The translations under genes were made by a program, and so were the position numbers. Shown piece by piece: positions 9,849-15,412 of a stretch of DNA of 47,912 nucleotides; position 1 is the first letter of the stretch, and the number at the start of each line of letters is the position of its first letter. The notes beneath the pieces are model-generated. The model made no database searches. It had not been told where the DNA came from and was given only the letters and a program-made list of their open reading frames with translations. The stretch covers positions 1-47,912 of the forward strand of contig CANRNF010000014.1 of the NCBI GenBank assembly GCA_947631865.1. The letters run 5' to 3'. Origin of the DNA: an uncultured Oscillospiraceae bacterium. Lineage in GTDB: Bacteria; Bacillota; Clostridia; Oscillospirales; Oscillospiraceae.

Positions 9849-9899
9849 GCTAAGCCCTCCTTTATAAAGAAATATACAACAAATCTTCATTTTTGTCAA

Positions 9900-9929
9900 C
9901 AAAGATTGAAAGTATACTTACAATCTTTG
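9900..9929. promoter_or_regulatory. Inverted repeat, candidate operator upstream of the minus-strand ATPase
   Basis: Perfect 9-bp arms CAAAGATTG and CAATCTTTG separated by 12 bp, in the AT-rich stretch just upstream of the ATPase start at 9848. Arm and spacer lengths suit a dimeric regulator or a -35/-10 overlap. No regulator is identified. The 392-bp gap 9849-10240 otherwise holds the direct repeats listed separately and no convincing gene. Confidence 0.4.
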
Positions 9930-10133
9930 CTGTAAAAGTTGAAAGTTTTGAGACCATGTAGGATGCAGCGCGGGAGGACATCCCAGACTGCGGGACGGAC
10001 TTGTGGAGTGCAAAAGTATGCCTTACCGCTGGGTGATCCCCGGCAGCAAGGTGTTTCTTTGTCATGAGCGGCTTATAAAATATGTAAAACGGGAGATCCG
10101 GAGGGGAGTCTCTAACAATAGAAACGGATTTTT

Positions 10134-10153
10134 GAGAAAGTCGAGAAAATTCG
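10134..10153 (+). repeat. 20-bp direct repeat, copy 1
   Basis: GAGAAAGTCGAGAAAATTCG, identical to 10202-10221. Start-to-start distance is 68 bp. Both copies lie within 110 bp upstream of the plus-strand ATPase start. Confidence 0.85.
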
Positions 10154-10201
10154 TCTTGATTCGCTGCGGAGGATGGTGTAAACTGTGGACAACGAAAAAA
10201 C

Positions 10202-10221
10202 GAGAAAGTCGAGAAAATTCG
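10202..10221 (+). repeat. 20-bp direct repeat, copy 2
   Basis: Exact second copy of the sequence at 10134-10153, ending 19 bp before the ATG at 10241 and so overlapping the likely 5' leader. The position suits an operator or a translational control site. Each copy also has a near-repeat inside it (GAGAAAGTC, GAGAAAATTC). Confidence 0.85.
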
Positions 10222-10240
10222 GTGCCAGGAGGACGCGAAG

Positions 10241-11551
10241 ATGATAGCCAGAGACATTTATCTTGAACGGCTCAAGTCCAGGATGCACAACGGAAAAGTC
10301 AAGATCATCACGGGCATCAGGCGCTGCGGGAAGTCCTATCTGCTGAGTTATATTTTCAAGGACTACCTGCTGGAGCAGGGCGTTGACGCGGAGCATATCA
10401 TCGAGATCGCCTTGGATCGGAAGCAGTTTGAGCGCTTGCGGGACCCGAACGCGCTCTATGAATATGTTGTCAGCCGGATCAGCGGAGCTGGGAAGTATTA
10501 TCTCTTCATTGATGAGATACAGCTCTCCTATAAGGTGCGGCGGTCGGATGTGGACATTGACGCCATCGCCGAGGCTGACCGTGAACTGGCATACACCACG
10601 TTCTACGATGTTCTCAATGACCTGATGGTCCGGCCTGGCCTTGACATCTATGTGACCGGGTCCAATTCCCGGATGCTGTCCAAGGACATCGCCACGAATT
10701 TCCGCGACCGGGGCGATGAGATCCGGATGTTCCCTCTGAGCTTTGGGGAGTATTACGCCGCGGCGGGTCTGGAGAAAGCCGACGCATGGGCGGAGTATGT
10801 GGTCTATGGCGGGATGCCGCTTGCGGTACTGGAGAAGGATGAAAACGAGCGGGCCCGTTATCTGGCGGGGCTGTTTGAGAAGGTCTACGTGGCGGACGTG
10901 GTGGAGCGGTATGGTGTGCAGGATGCCTACCTGGAGAACCTCATCGATGTGGTGGCGTCCAGTGTGGGTTCCCTGACCAATCCTAGCAAGCTGGCGAACA
11001 CCCTCAATTCAGTCAATCATGCGGGCACCACGGATAAGACGGTGAAGAAGTACCTGGACGCGCTGGAGAACGCCTTCATCTTTGAAAAGGCCAGGCGGTT
11101 CGACATAAAGGGGAAAGCGTACCTGGATTCGCCGGTGAAGTATTATGCGACGGATGTGGGCCTCCGCAACGCCCGGCTCGGTTTCCGGCAGATCGAGGAG
11201 ACGCACCTCATGGAGAATATCCTCTACAATGAGCTGGTCCTGCGCGGGTACAGCGTGGACGTGGGAACCGTGCGCTATGCGGAGACGAAAAGCGGAGTCA
11301 AACTGGAGCGGCAGCATGAAATAGATTTTGTCGTCAACCGGGGCATGAAGCGGGCATACATCCAATCGGCGTTCAGCGTGGAAGGGGAGGACAAGAGACG
11401 GCAGGAGATAGCGCCCCTTCTGAAAAGCGGTGACTTTTTCAAGAAGATGGTCATAACGGCCGGCAGCGCCAAAGCACACATGGATGAGAATGGCATCCTG
11501 TATATGGGCATCATCCCGTTTTTGCTGGACCAGAACAGTCTGGACGATTGA
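10241..11551 (+). CDS. AAA-family ATPase with DUF4143 domain
   Basis: A 436-residue ATPase of the same broad class as the gene at 8400-9848 but only distantly similar. Walker A is GIRRCGKSY at residues 25-33, Walker B is YYLFIDEIQL near 90, the sensor-like TGSNSRML follows near 140, and the C-terminal DUF4143 part includes KLERQHEIDFVVNRG. The start is supported by GCCAGGAGG about 8 bp upstream. The gene is divergent from the first ATPase, and the intervening 392 bp holds repeats that may control both. Cellular role is unknown; such genes cluster with defence and mobile regions, as here. Confidence 0.88.
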   Translation: MIARDIYLERLKSRMHNGKVKIITGIRRCGKSYLLSYIFKDYLLEQGVDAEHIIEIALDRKQFERLRDPNALYEYVVSRISGAGKYYLFIDEIQLSYKVRRSDVDIDAIAEADRELAYTTFYDVLNDLMVRPGLDIYVTGSNSRMLSKDIATNFRDRGDEIRMFPLSFGEYYAAAGLEKADAWAEYVVYGGMPLAVLEKDENERARYLAGLFEKVYVADVVERYGVQDAYLENLIDVVASSVGSLTNPSKLANTLNSVNHAGTTDKTVKKYLDALENAFIFEKARRFDIKGKAYLDSPVKYYATDVGLRNARLGFRQIEETHLMENILYNELVLRGYSVDVGTVRYAETKSGVKLERQHEIDFVVNRGMKRAYIQSAFSVEGEDKRRQEIAPLLKSGDFFKKMVITAGSAKAHMDENGILYMGIIPFLLDQNSLDD

Positions 11552-11620
11552 ACGGGATGTTGATGGCCTATAGGAACGGTAAACAGATGAAAAAGTAGAA
11601 AATGTGGGAGGTCAGCAATT

Positions 11621-12712
11621 ATGCTGGATGAACTCGACTTATATACAGGGGTATTGAGATACAAAGATATTGATTTTACTTTTGCATTTGATAAGCGAGA
11701 ATTGCGTTTGATTCCCCCAGAGGAAAAAAGGCGTTTGATTGAATGGGACTGGAGGATGAGTCCCTTGGGCGAAGGAGCATTTGCACCGGCAGATCCAATC
11801 TCGGTTGGAGAGAAGTTTCTAATTGGCGAATGTAATGAGACAAGACATAAGATTATCTTCATCCCTAAGCAAGGAAGTAATCTTTATTTTTATAATTCTG
11901 TAGTTCGCATTGTACTTGCAGCATACATCATTTGTAGAGTTGACAGGGATAAAATTGATCGACTCTCTATTTCATGCCCAGAGGTAGACTATATCCATCC
12001 GGTAAACCAAGCGATTTCATTGGCATTAGGCCCAATCGATGATTTGCATAAGGGTATTTTTACGTTAAGTACACAGGGGTTTGATAATACGACTACGGAG
12101 AAGCAAGTGTTTTCTGTGGATGATAGAGAGGTCAATGTATACTTTAGCATTTCGAGGAAAGTCAGCACAAAGATTGGTGAATCGCCATTGAGCTTAAAAT
12201 CTGCGCTGATATTTGAATTCGATCCTACTAGTGATTTCGATTTCATTATACGATTGTGGTGGATTGCAAGGGAGTTCATCAGATTCTTGTGTTATCGGAA
12301 TAATGTTTTTATATCTTCAATTGAAATTTCCGCACCATATGAAGGCGGAAAACACGAAAATTTTGCGACACTGTTTGTACTGGATCAAGATGGAGAGGTT
12401 GAACCAGAGGCGCTGCAAAATAGCCGTTGCATAAAACAGGCGTACATTTCAGGACATGAAGGAGAGATTCTTTCTGATATTGCTGCCGATAGAATTTATT
12501 TACGGCATCTTCCGGATACTTATCAATCCGGGCGGCACATTGACGCGGCCCGCTTTGTGATGATCACAGCAGCATTTGAATGGGAGTTCGATAGATTATA
12601 TCCTGAGGGCATAAAAAAAGATAGTTCAACGATTTCTGCAGAAAATTCTGTATATGAGGAGATAATGCTGATGATACAAAAAGCAGATGGCAAACTTTGC
12701 CATCTGCTTTAA
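11621..12712 (+). CDS. ApeA/HEPN-like protein, probably truncated at its C-terminus
   Basis: A 363-residue protein that I recognise only loosely. The first 280 residues look like a beta-rich ApeA-type N-terminal domain (LYTGVLRYKDIDFTFAF, RHKIIFIPKQGSNLYFYNSV). The last 70 residues begin a helical HEPN-like segment (GRHIDAARFVMITAAFEWEF). A HEPN domain normally continues through a conserved arginine and histidine, but here the frame ends inside a perfect palindrome at 12680-12710, so the final residues KADGKLCHLL are encoded by a hairpin. This looks like a rearrangement that joined the gene to the terminator of the neighbouring HEPN/MNT pair. GC content is clearly lower than the neighbours. 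If the family call is right it is a broken anti-phage gene; confidence in the name is low, in the ORF high. Confidence 0.5.
   Translation: MLDELDLYTGVLRYKDIDFTFAFDKRELRLIPPEEKRRLIEWDWRMSPLGEGAFAPADPISVGEKFLIGECNETRHKIIFIPKQGSNLYFYNSVVRIVLAAYIICRVDRDKIDRLSISCPEVDYIHPVNQAISLALGPIDDLHKGIFTLSTQGFDNTTTEKQVFSVDDREVNVYFSISRKVSTKIGESPLSLKSALIFEFDPTSDFDFIIRLWWIAREFIRFLCYRNNVFISSIEISAPYEGGKHENFATLFVLDQDGEVEPEALQNSRCIKQAYISGHEGEILSDIAADRIYLRHLPDTYQSGRHIDAARFVMITAAFEWEFDRLYPEGIKKDSSTISAENSVYEEIMLMIQKADGKLCHLL
12680..12710. terminator. Perfect 15-bp-arm palindrome, terminator of the HEPN/MNT operon
   Basis: Arms AAAGCAGATGGCAAA and TTTGCCATCTGCTTT with one base between. On the minus strand the stem is followed by TTTTTG, which makes it a good intrinsic terminator about 70 bp after the HEPN gene stop. 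The plus-strand gene 11621-12712 runs into it and stops at its edge. Confidence 0.75.
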
Positions 12713-12780
12713 TCATTTCGCCTATCTGTTCAGCTTCAACTGCCCGGTCATTGTCTTCTCCTAGAAATGTATCATCATTG

Positions 12781-13194
12781 CTAGGGATTCCCAGCAAGCC
12801 TCAAATCAACATACTTCTTTATCTCTGTATAAACATACTCAGCATTATTGATCTGCTCCTGTGTCTCCAATTTGCTGACGATGAACATATCATCATAGTC
12901 AGAGGCGTTGCGGATCACAAATGCCGAGCCTATCATTTGGGACATCTTTTCCGGGAATACGCCCTCTTTGATATATCGGCGCCGAAACTCTGAAATCACA
13001 CCGCTGTGCTTCTTGGAGTCAAAGTTATCAAAGGCCAGCACCGCACGCAGCGAATGAAAGATAGCGTAATATGCCCTGTTATTGGCTGCCCGATAGCTGC
13101 CATTGTCAAACAGCAGGCGGGCCACGTCCAAGTCCTCCCCCGCACGCTCAAGGCGATACTTGGCGTAGTCCTTTTGCGCTGCGTCATCAAGCAT
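12781..13194 (-). CDS. HEPN-domain protein, toxin of a HEPN/MNT pair
   Basis: A 137-residue all-helical HEPN protein (YRLERAGEDLDVARLLFDNG, NRAYYAIFHSLRAVL), the presumed RNase toxin of a HEPN/MNT toxin-antitoxin module. The usual R-x(4-6)-H motif is represented by RNASDY, the R-x-x-S/A-D-Y variant found in one HEPN branch, so no histidine is present at the expected place. I prefer the ATG at 13194: AAAGGATGG lies 8-12 bases upstream, whereas the ATG at 13206 has the purine stretch touching it. The start lies within the end of the MNT gene, so the two are translationally coupled. Activity cannot be predicted from the variant motif. Confidence 0.82.
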   Translation of the reverse strand: MLDDAAQKDYAKYRLERAGEDLDVARLLFDNGSYRAANNRAYYAIFHSLRAVLAFDNFDSKKHSGVISEFRRRYIKEGVFPEKMSQMIGSAFVIRNASDYDDMFIVSKLETQEQINNAEYVYTEIKKYVDLRLAGNP

Positions 13195-13522
13195 ACCGAA
13201 CGCCATCCTTTCTCACGTTCTGATAGAACGGTGACGCCGGCAGATAGCGCTCAAATGTCTGCCGGCTCTGGAACACGGGAGAAAGAAGAACATCATAGTC
13301 AAGGTCCAGCCTGTCAGACGCCGCCAGCATCTTTCTGCGCTCCGTGCTGATGGCCTCTTGGGGCACATCCAGCAACACCATTACGTCGATATCGCTGTCA
13401 GGCGCAAAATCGCCGCGGGCACAGGAGCCAAACAGGATCACTTCCCCAAGCGACGGGCCATATATCAACTTAGCTTCCGAGGTAAACCTTCTGACAACTT
13501 CCTCGATCGTCTTTGGCGTCAC
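13187..13522 (-). CDS. MNT-type nucleotidyltransferase, antitoxin of the HEPN/MNT pair
   Basis: A 111-residue minimal nucleotidyltransferase with the family signature GSCARGDFAPDSDIDVMV (GS, then D-x-D) and a third acidic residue in LDLDYDVLL. Known MNT antitoxins inactivate their HEPN partner, in studied cases by adding AMP to the toxin; applying that here is inference. The start is GTG with AAGGGGGG upstream. A good promoter lies 27 bp further out, and the gene overlaps the HEPN gene downstream. Confidence 0.87.
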   Translation of the reverse strand: MTPKTIEEVVRRFTSEAKLIYGPSLGEVILFGSCARGDFAPDSDIDVMVLLDVPQEAISTERRKMLAASDRLDLDYDVLLSPVFQSRQTFERYLPASPFYQNVRKDGVRYA

Positions 13523-13548
13523 TGTATCACCCCCCTTGCCTTGTCAGT

Positions 13549-13577
13549 ATTCTACCACAGCCATGCCTCATTATCAA
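13549..13577 (-). promoter_or_regulatory. Sigma-A promoter of the MNT/HEPN operon
   Basis: On the minus strand, TTGATA (13572-13577), 17 bp, TAGAAT (13549-13554). Both hexamers match five of six consensus bases or close to it, and the GTG start at 13522 follows about 20 bp after the expected transcription start. Confidence 0.65.
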
Positions 13578-13763
13578 GAGAGCACCAATAACGGATGAAG
13601 GGTGTGGAACCGCAAGAGGGCACAGCAAAACAGACGCCGGAGAAAGCGACAAGAGGCTGTGGGTGTGTGGCTGGCGGTACCATGATGTACAGGCCCTGCG
13701 CAAGACGATCAACGGTGTGTTGGAGCCGGGAAAGGCTTATAAAGCTTACCATTTTTTGGACAC

Positions 13764-13797
13764 AAAAAGTGCACACCCGGAAAGGTGTACACTTTTT
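13764..13797. terminator. Strong hairpin with flanking A/T runs
   Basis: AAAAAGTGCACACC, 6-nt loop, GGTGTACACTTTTT, one G-U pair. It behaves as a bidirectional terminator. It lies in the 711-bp gap 13523-14233, whose left part (13580-13980) shows no recognisable gene: a frame is open across it but matches no family I know and runs through this hairpin. Confidence 0.6.
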
Positions 13798-13987
13798 GCT
13801 GTTTTTGTGCCGGTGGGGTCCACCGGGCGGAAATCCCCTTGTACCAAGGGTTTGCGGTGTGAGGAAACACTATGTAGCTGGCGGTGTGTGGGCATGATCG
13901 TGGTTACACACGTGCTGGTGAACGACCCCACCAGGGGCTACGGCGTGTTCATCGATAACATGCTTGACGCGGCATAGAAGAATAGCG

Positions 13988-14017
13988 GCGCCCCATGGCC
14001 ATCCGGCCATGGGGCGC
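13988..14017 (+). terminator. GC-rich hairpin before the recombinase cassette
   Basis: GCGCCCCATGGCC, loop ATCC, GGCCATGGGGCGC, then TGTTTGTATT. The right arm is the first stretch of the duplicated recombinase leader (copy at 47052). It probably insulates the recombinase from upstream transcription. Confidence 0.55.
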
Positions 14018-14233
14018 TGTTTGTATTATCTCCGACAATATTGGAAAATGTAGATTGGGGGACCAGAGCCGCATGGAAGGCCCCCTTGTGAAAGGGGGCT
14101 GGCAGCGCCGCCAAGCGCTGACTGGGGGATTGTCGTTCGGCTGGCAATCCCCCCGGCCCTGCGGGCCACCCCCCTTTGACAAGGGGGGCTCCATATGGTG
14201 CGGGGCCTTCCAACAAGAAAGGAGATAGTACAA
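14011..14233 (+). repeat. Recombinase leader repeat, copy 1
   Basis: This 223-bp leader, from GGGGCGCTG to the recombinase ATG, recurs at 47052-47274 with four mismatches by eye (three together near 14067 and one near 14113). Similarity continues into the coding sequence. Such identity 33 kb apart points to a recent duplication or ongoing gene conversion. A palindromic element lies inside it. Confidence 0.9.
14075..14192. repeat. Short palindromic intergenic element, copy 1
   Basis: A GC-rich element of 118 bp with imperfect terminal inverted repeats (left GGAAGGCCCCCTTGTGAAAG, right reverse complement GGAGCCCCCCTTGTCAAAGG) and internal stems. It encodes nothing. The form resembles MITE or REP-like elements spread between genes in Oscillospiraceae. 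It would fold strongly in the recombinase mRNA leader, ending about 40 bp before the ATG. Confidence 0.75.
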
Positions 14234-15070
14234 ATGAAGATCGACAGAGAAGCATTCAGCGCATTCCAATTGGAGATGCGGGAGCGGGAGTACAGCCCCG
14301 CGACGGTGGGGAAGTACGCCAAAGCAATAGACATGCTCCTCACCTTCGCCGGGGGAGAGGTGACCGAGAAGGCCACATTGGTGGCATTCAAGGAGTCGCT
14401 TGTGGCGCAAAAGAAGGCCGCCGGGACTGTGAACGGGACCCTGGCGGCGGTGAATACGTATTTGGATTTTTGCGGATACCGTGAATGGCGATTGAAGTTC
14501 CTTCGCGTTCAGCGCCGGAATTTCGCCGATCCCAGCCGGGAACTGAAGAAAAACGAGTATGAAAGGCTGGTGCATACCGCCCGGAAGGAAGGGGACACAA
14601 GATTGGCCTTGCTCCTTGAGACCATGGCGGCTACAGGCGTTCGGGTAAGCGAGGTGCAGGCCATAACGGCAGAATCGCTGCGGGCTGGCAAGGCTGAAAT
14701 AATATGCAAAGGGAAGCGGAGAACCATCGTTTTGCCTGGAAAACTATGCAAAACGCTCCTGAAATACTGCAAAAATGTGAATATCGCGTCCGGGCCGGTG
14801 TTTTTGAGCAAAACGGGGCGTCCATTGGACCGGAGCAATATATGGAAGAGCATGAAAAAGCTTGCCGCCCGGGCCGGAGTGGCATTAAGCAAGGTATTTC
14901 CCCATAACCTGCGGCATCTGTTCGCGAGGACCTATTATAAGATGTATAAGGACCTGTTGCGGCTGGCGGATATCCTGGGCCACAGCAGCATAGAGACCAC
15001 CCGTATCTATACGATCCGCAGCTTCACGGAGCAGCGGGCCCAGATGGAGCATCTTCCGCTACTATTATAA
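14234..15070 (+). CDS. Tyrosine recombinase (integrase/invertase), catalytically complete
   Basis: A 278-residue site-specific recombinase. The N-terminal SAM-like DNA-binding domain covers about 5-90 (REYSPATVGKYAKAIDMLL) and the catalytic domain about 105-270. All catalytic residues are visible: R137 (ATGVRVSEV), K159 (ICKGKRR), H224 and R227 (HNLRHLFA), H250 (LGHSS) and nucleophile Y259 (TRIYT). The length is that of small XerC/D-like invertases rather than phage integrases with an arm-binding domain. The ATG at 14234 has AGGAGA upstream; a longer frame lacks a ribosome site. The inverted repeats 8 bp after its stop, flanking a promoter, suggest it flips that segment to switch the surface-protein gene downstream. 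A close paralog starts at 47275. Confidence 0.92.
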   Translation: MKIDREAFSAFQLEMREREYSPATVGKYAKAIDMLLTFAGGEVTEKATLVAFKESLVAQKKAAGTVNGTLAAVNTYLDFCGYREWRLKFLRVQRRNFADPSRELKKNEYERLVHTARKEGDTRLALLLETMAATGVRVSEVQAITAESLRAGKAEIICKGKRRTIVLPGKLCKTLLKYCKNVNIASGPVFLSKTGRPLDRSNIWKSMKKLAARAGVALSKVFPHNLRHLFARTYYKMYKDLLRLADILGHSSIETTRIYTIRSFTEQRAQMEHLPLLL

Positions 15071-15102
15071 AAAGAAAAACCACAGAATTCGCATTCTGTG
15101 GT
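15062..15102 (-). terminator. Intrinsic terminator made from the left inverted repeat
   Basis: On the minus strand, ACCACAGAAT, loop GCGA, ATTCTGTGGT, then TTTTTCTTTTT: a perfect 10-bp stem with a T-run. It stands directly downstream of the leftward promoter at 15147-15175, so transcription in the present orientation should stop before reading antisense into the recombinase gene. Confidence 0.75.
15079..15098 (+). repeat. Left inverted repeat of the invertible segment
   Basis: ACCACAGAATTCGCATTCTG. The reverse complement of 15346-15365 matches 19 of these 20 bases, the one difference being at the ninth base. Length and central mismatch suit a tyrosine-recombinase core site. Confidence 0.85.
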
Positions 15103-15146
15103 ACGAGCAAGGAAAAACTTCCTTTGAGCCCAACTTTACGGTGTTG

Positions 15147-15175
15147 ATTATAGCCTCCCACACCGAAAAAAGCAA
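15147..15175 (-). promoter_or_regulatory. Strong sigma-A promoter inside the invertible segment
   Basis: On the minus strand, TTGCTT (15170-15175), exactly 17 bp, TATAAT (15147-15152). Upstream of the -35 box lies an A/T-rich tract (15186-15203, AAAAAATC/GATTTTTT) that can act as an UP element. It faces away from the surface-protein gene. Confidence 0.8.
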
Positions 15176-15217
15176 GAGGAATTTCAAAAAATCTTGATTT
15201 TTTTACATAACGTCATA

Positions 15218-15246
15218 GCCTGTTGCCCATATCTCGGGCCACAGGC
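15218..15246 (+). promoter_or_regulatory. Hairpin inside the invertible segment
   Basis: GCCTGTTGCCC, loop ATATCTC, GGGCCACAGGC, one mismatch. There is no T-run, so it is not an obvious terminator, but it would impede rightward read-through in the OFF orientation. Its arm shares CCACAGG with the inverted repeat half-site, so it may be a decayed recombinase site. Confidence 0.35.
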
Positions 15247-15345
15247 GGCGTGAGCGCGCTCTTTTTGCCATCCAGGAGGCTGCTTTCCCTCAAAGCCTGT
15301 GGTAAGAAGCCCCTATTTCCGTTATTTTGGTGCTTGCGCGTTCTC

Positions 15346-15365
15346 CAGAATGCGAAGTCTGTGGT
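15346..15365 (-). repeat. Right inverted repeat of the invertible segment
   Basis: CAGAATGCGAAGTCTGTGGT on the plus strand, the reverse complement of 15079-15098 except for one base. The surface-protein ATG is 48 bp further right. A partial copy, CTGTGGTA, also occurs at 15296-15303. Confidence 0.85.
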
Positions 15366-15412
15366 ACGCGGAGAGGGCTCGCAAAATAATTATCTTAGGA
15401 GGAAAAGAGACA

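Larger units (their letters stand above)
15079..15365. other. Invertible promoter segment (phase-variation switch), present state OFF
   Basis: A 287-bp segment between 20-bp inverted repeats, directly after a complete tyrosine recombinase gene and directly before a large surface-protein gene. It holds a strong promoter pointing left (15147-15175) with an A/T-rich upstream element, and no comparable promoter pointing right. Flipping it would move the -10 box to about 15292-15297, firing right with a leader of about 110 nt to the ATG at 15413. The arrangement matches known recombinase-controlled promoters in Clostridia and Bacteroides. Inversion itself is inferred. Confidence 0.82.

Noticed and set aside
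10003-10266. Small plus-strand frame before the second ATPase
   Set aside because: No ribosome site, odd composition (basic, W/C-rich), overlaps the repeats and the start of the real gene.
13513-13977. Plus-strand frame of 154 codons after the MNT promoter
   Set aside because: It overlaps the MNT gene start and runs through a strong hairpin at 13764-13797; the product matches no family I know. A decayed gene remains possible, so the stretch is noted as a gap.
13949-14575. Minus-strand frame through the palindromic element and recombinase start
   Set aside because: Repeated at 47044-47700 only because the DNA is duplicated; antisense to the real recombinase genes.
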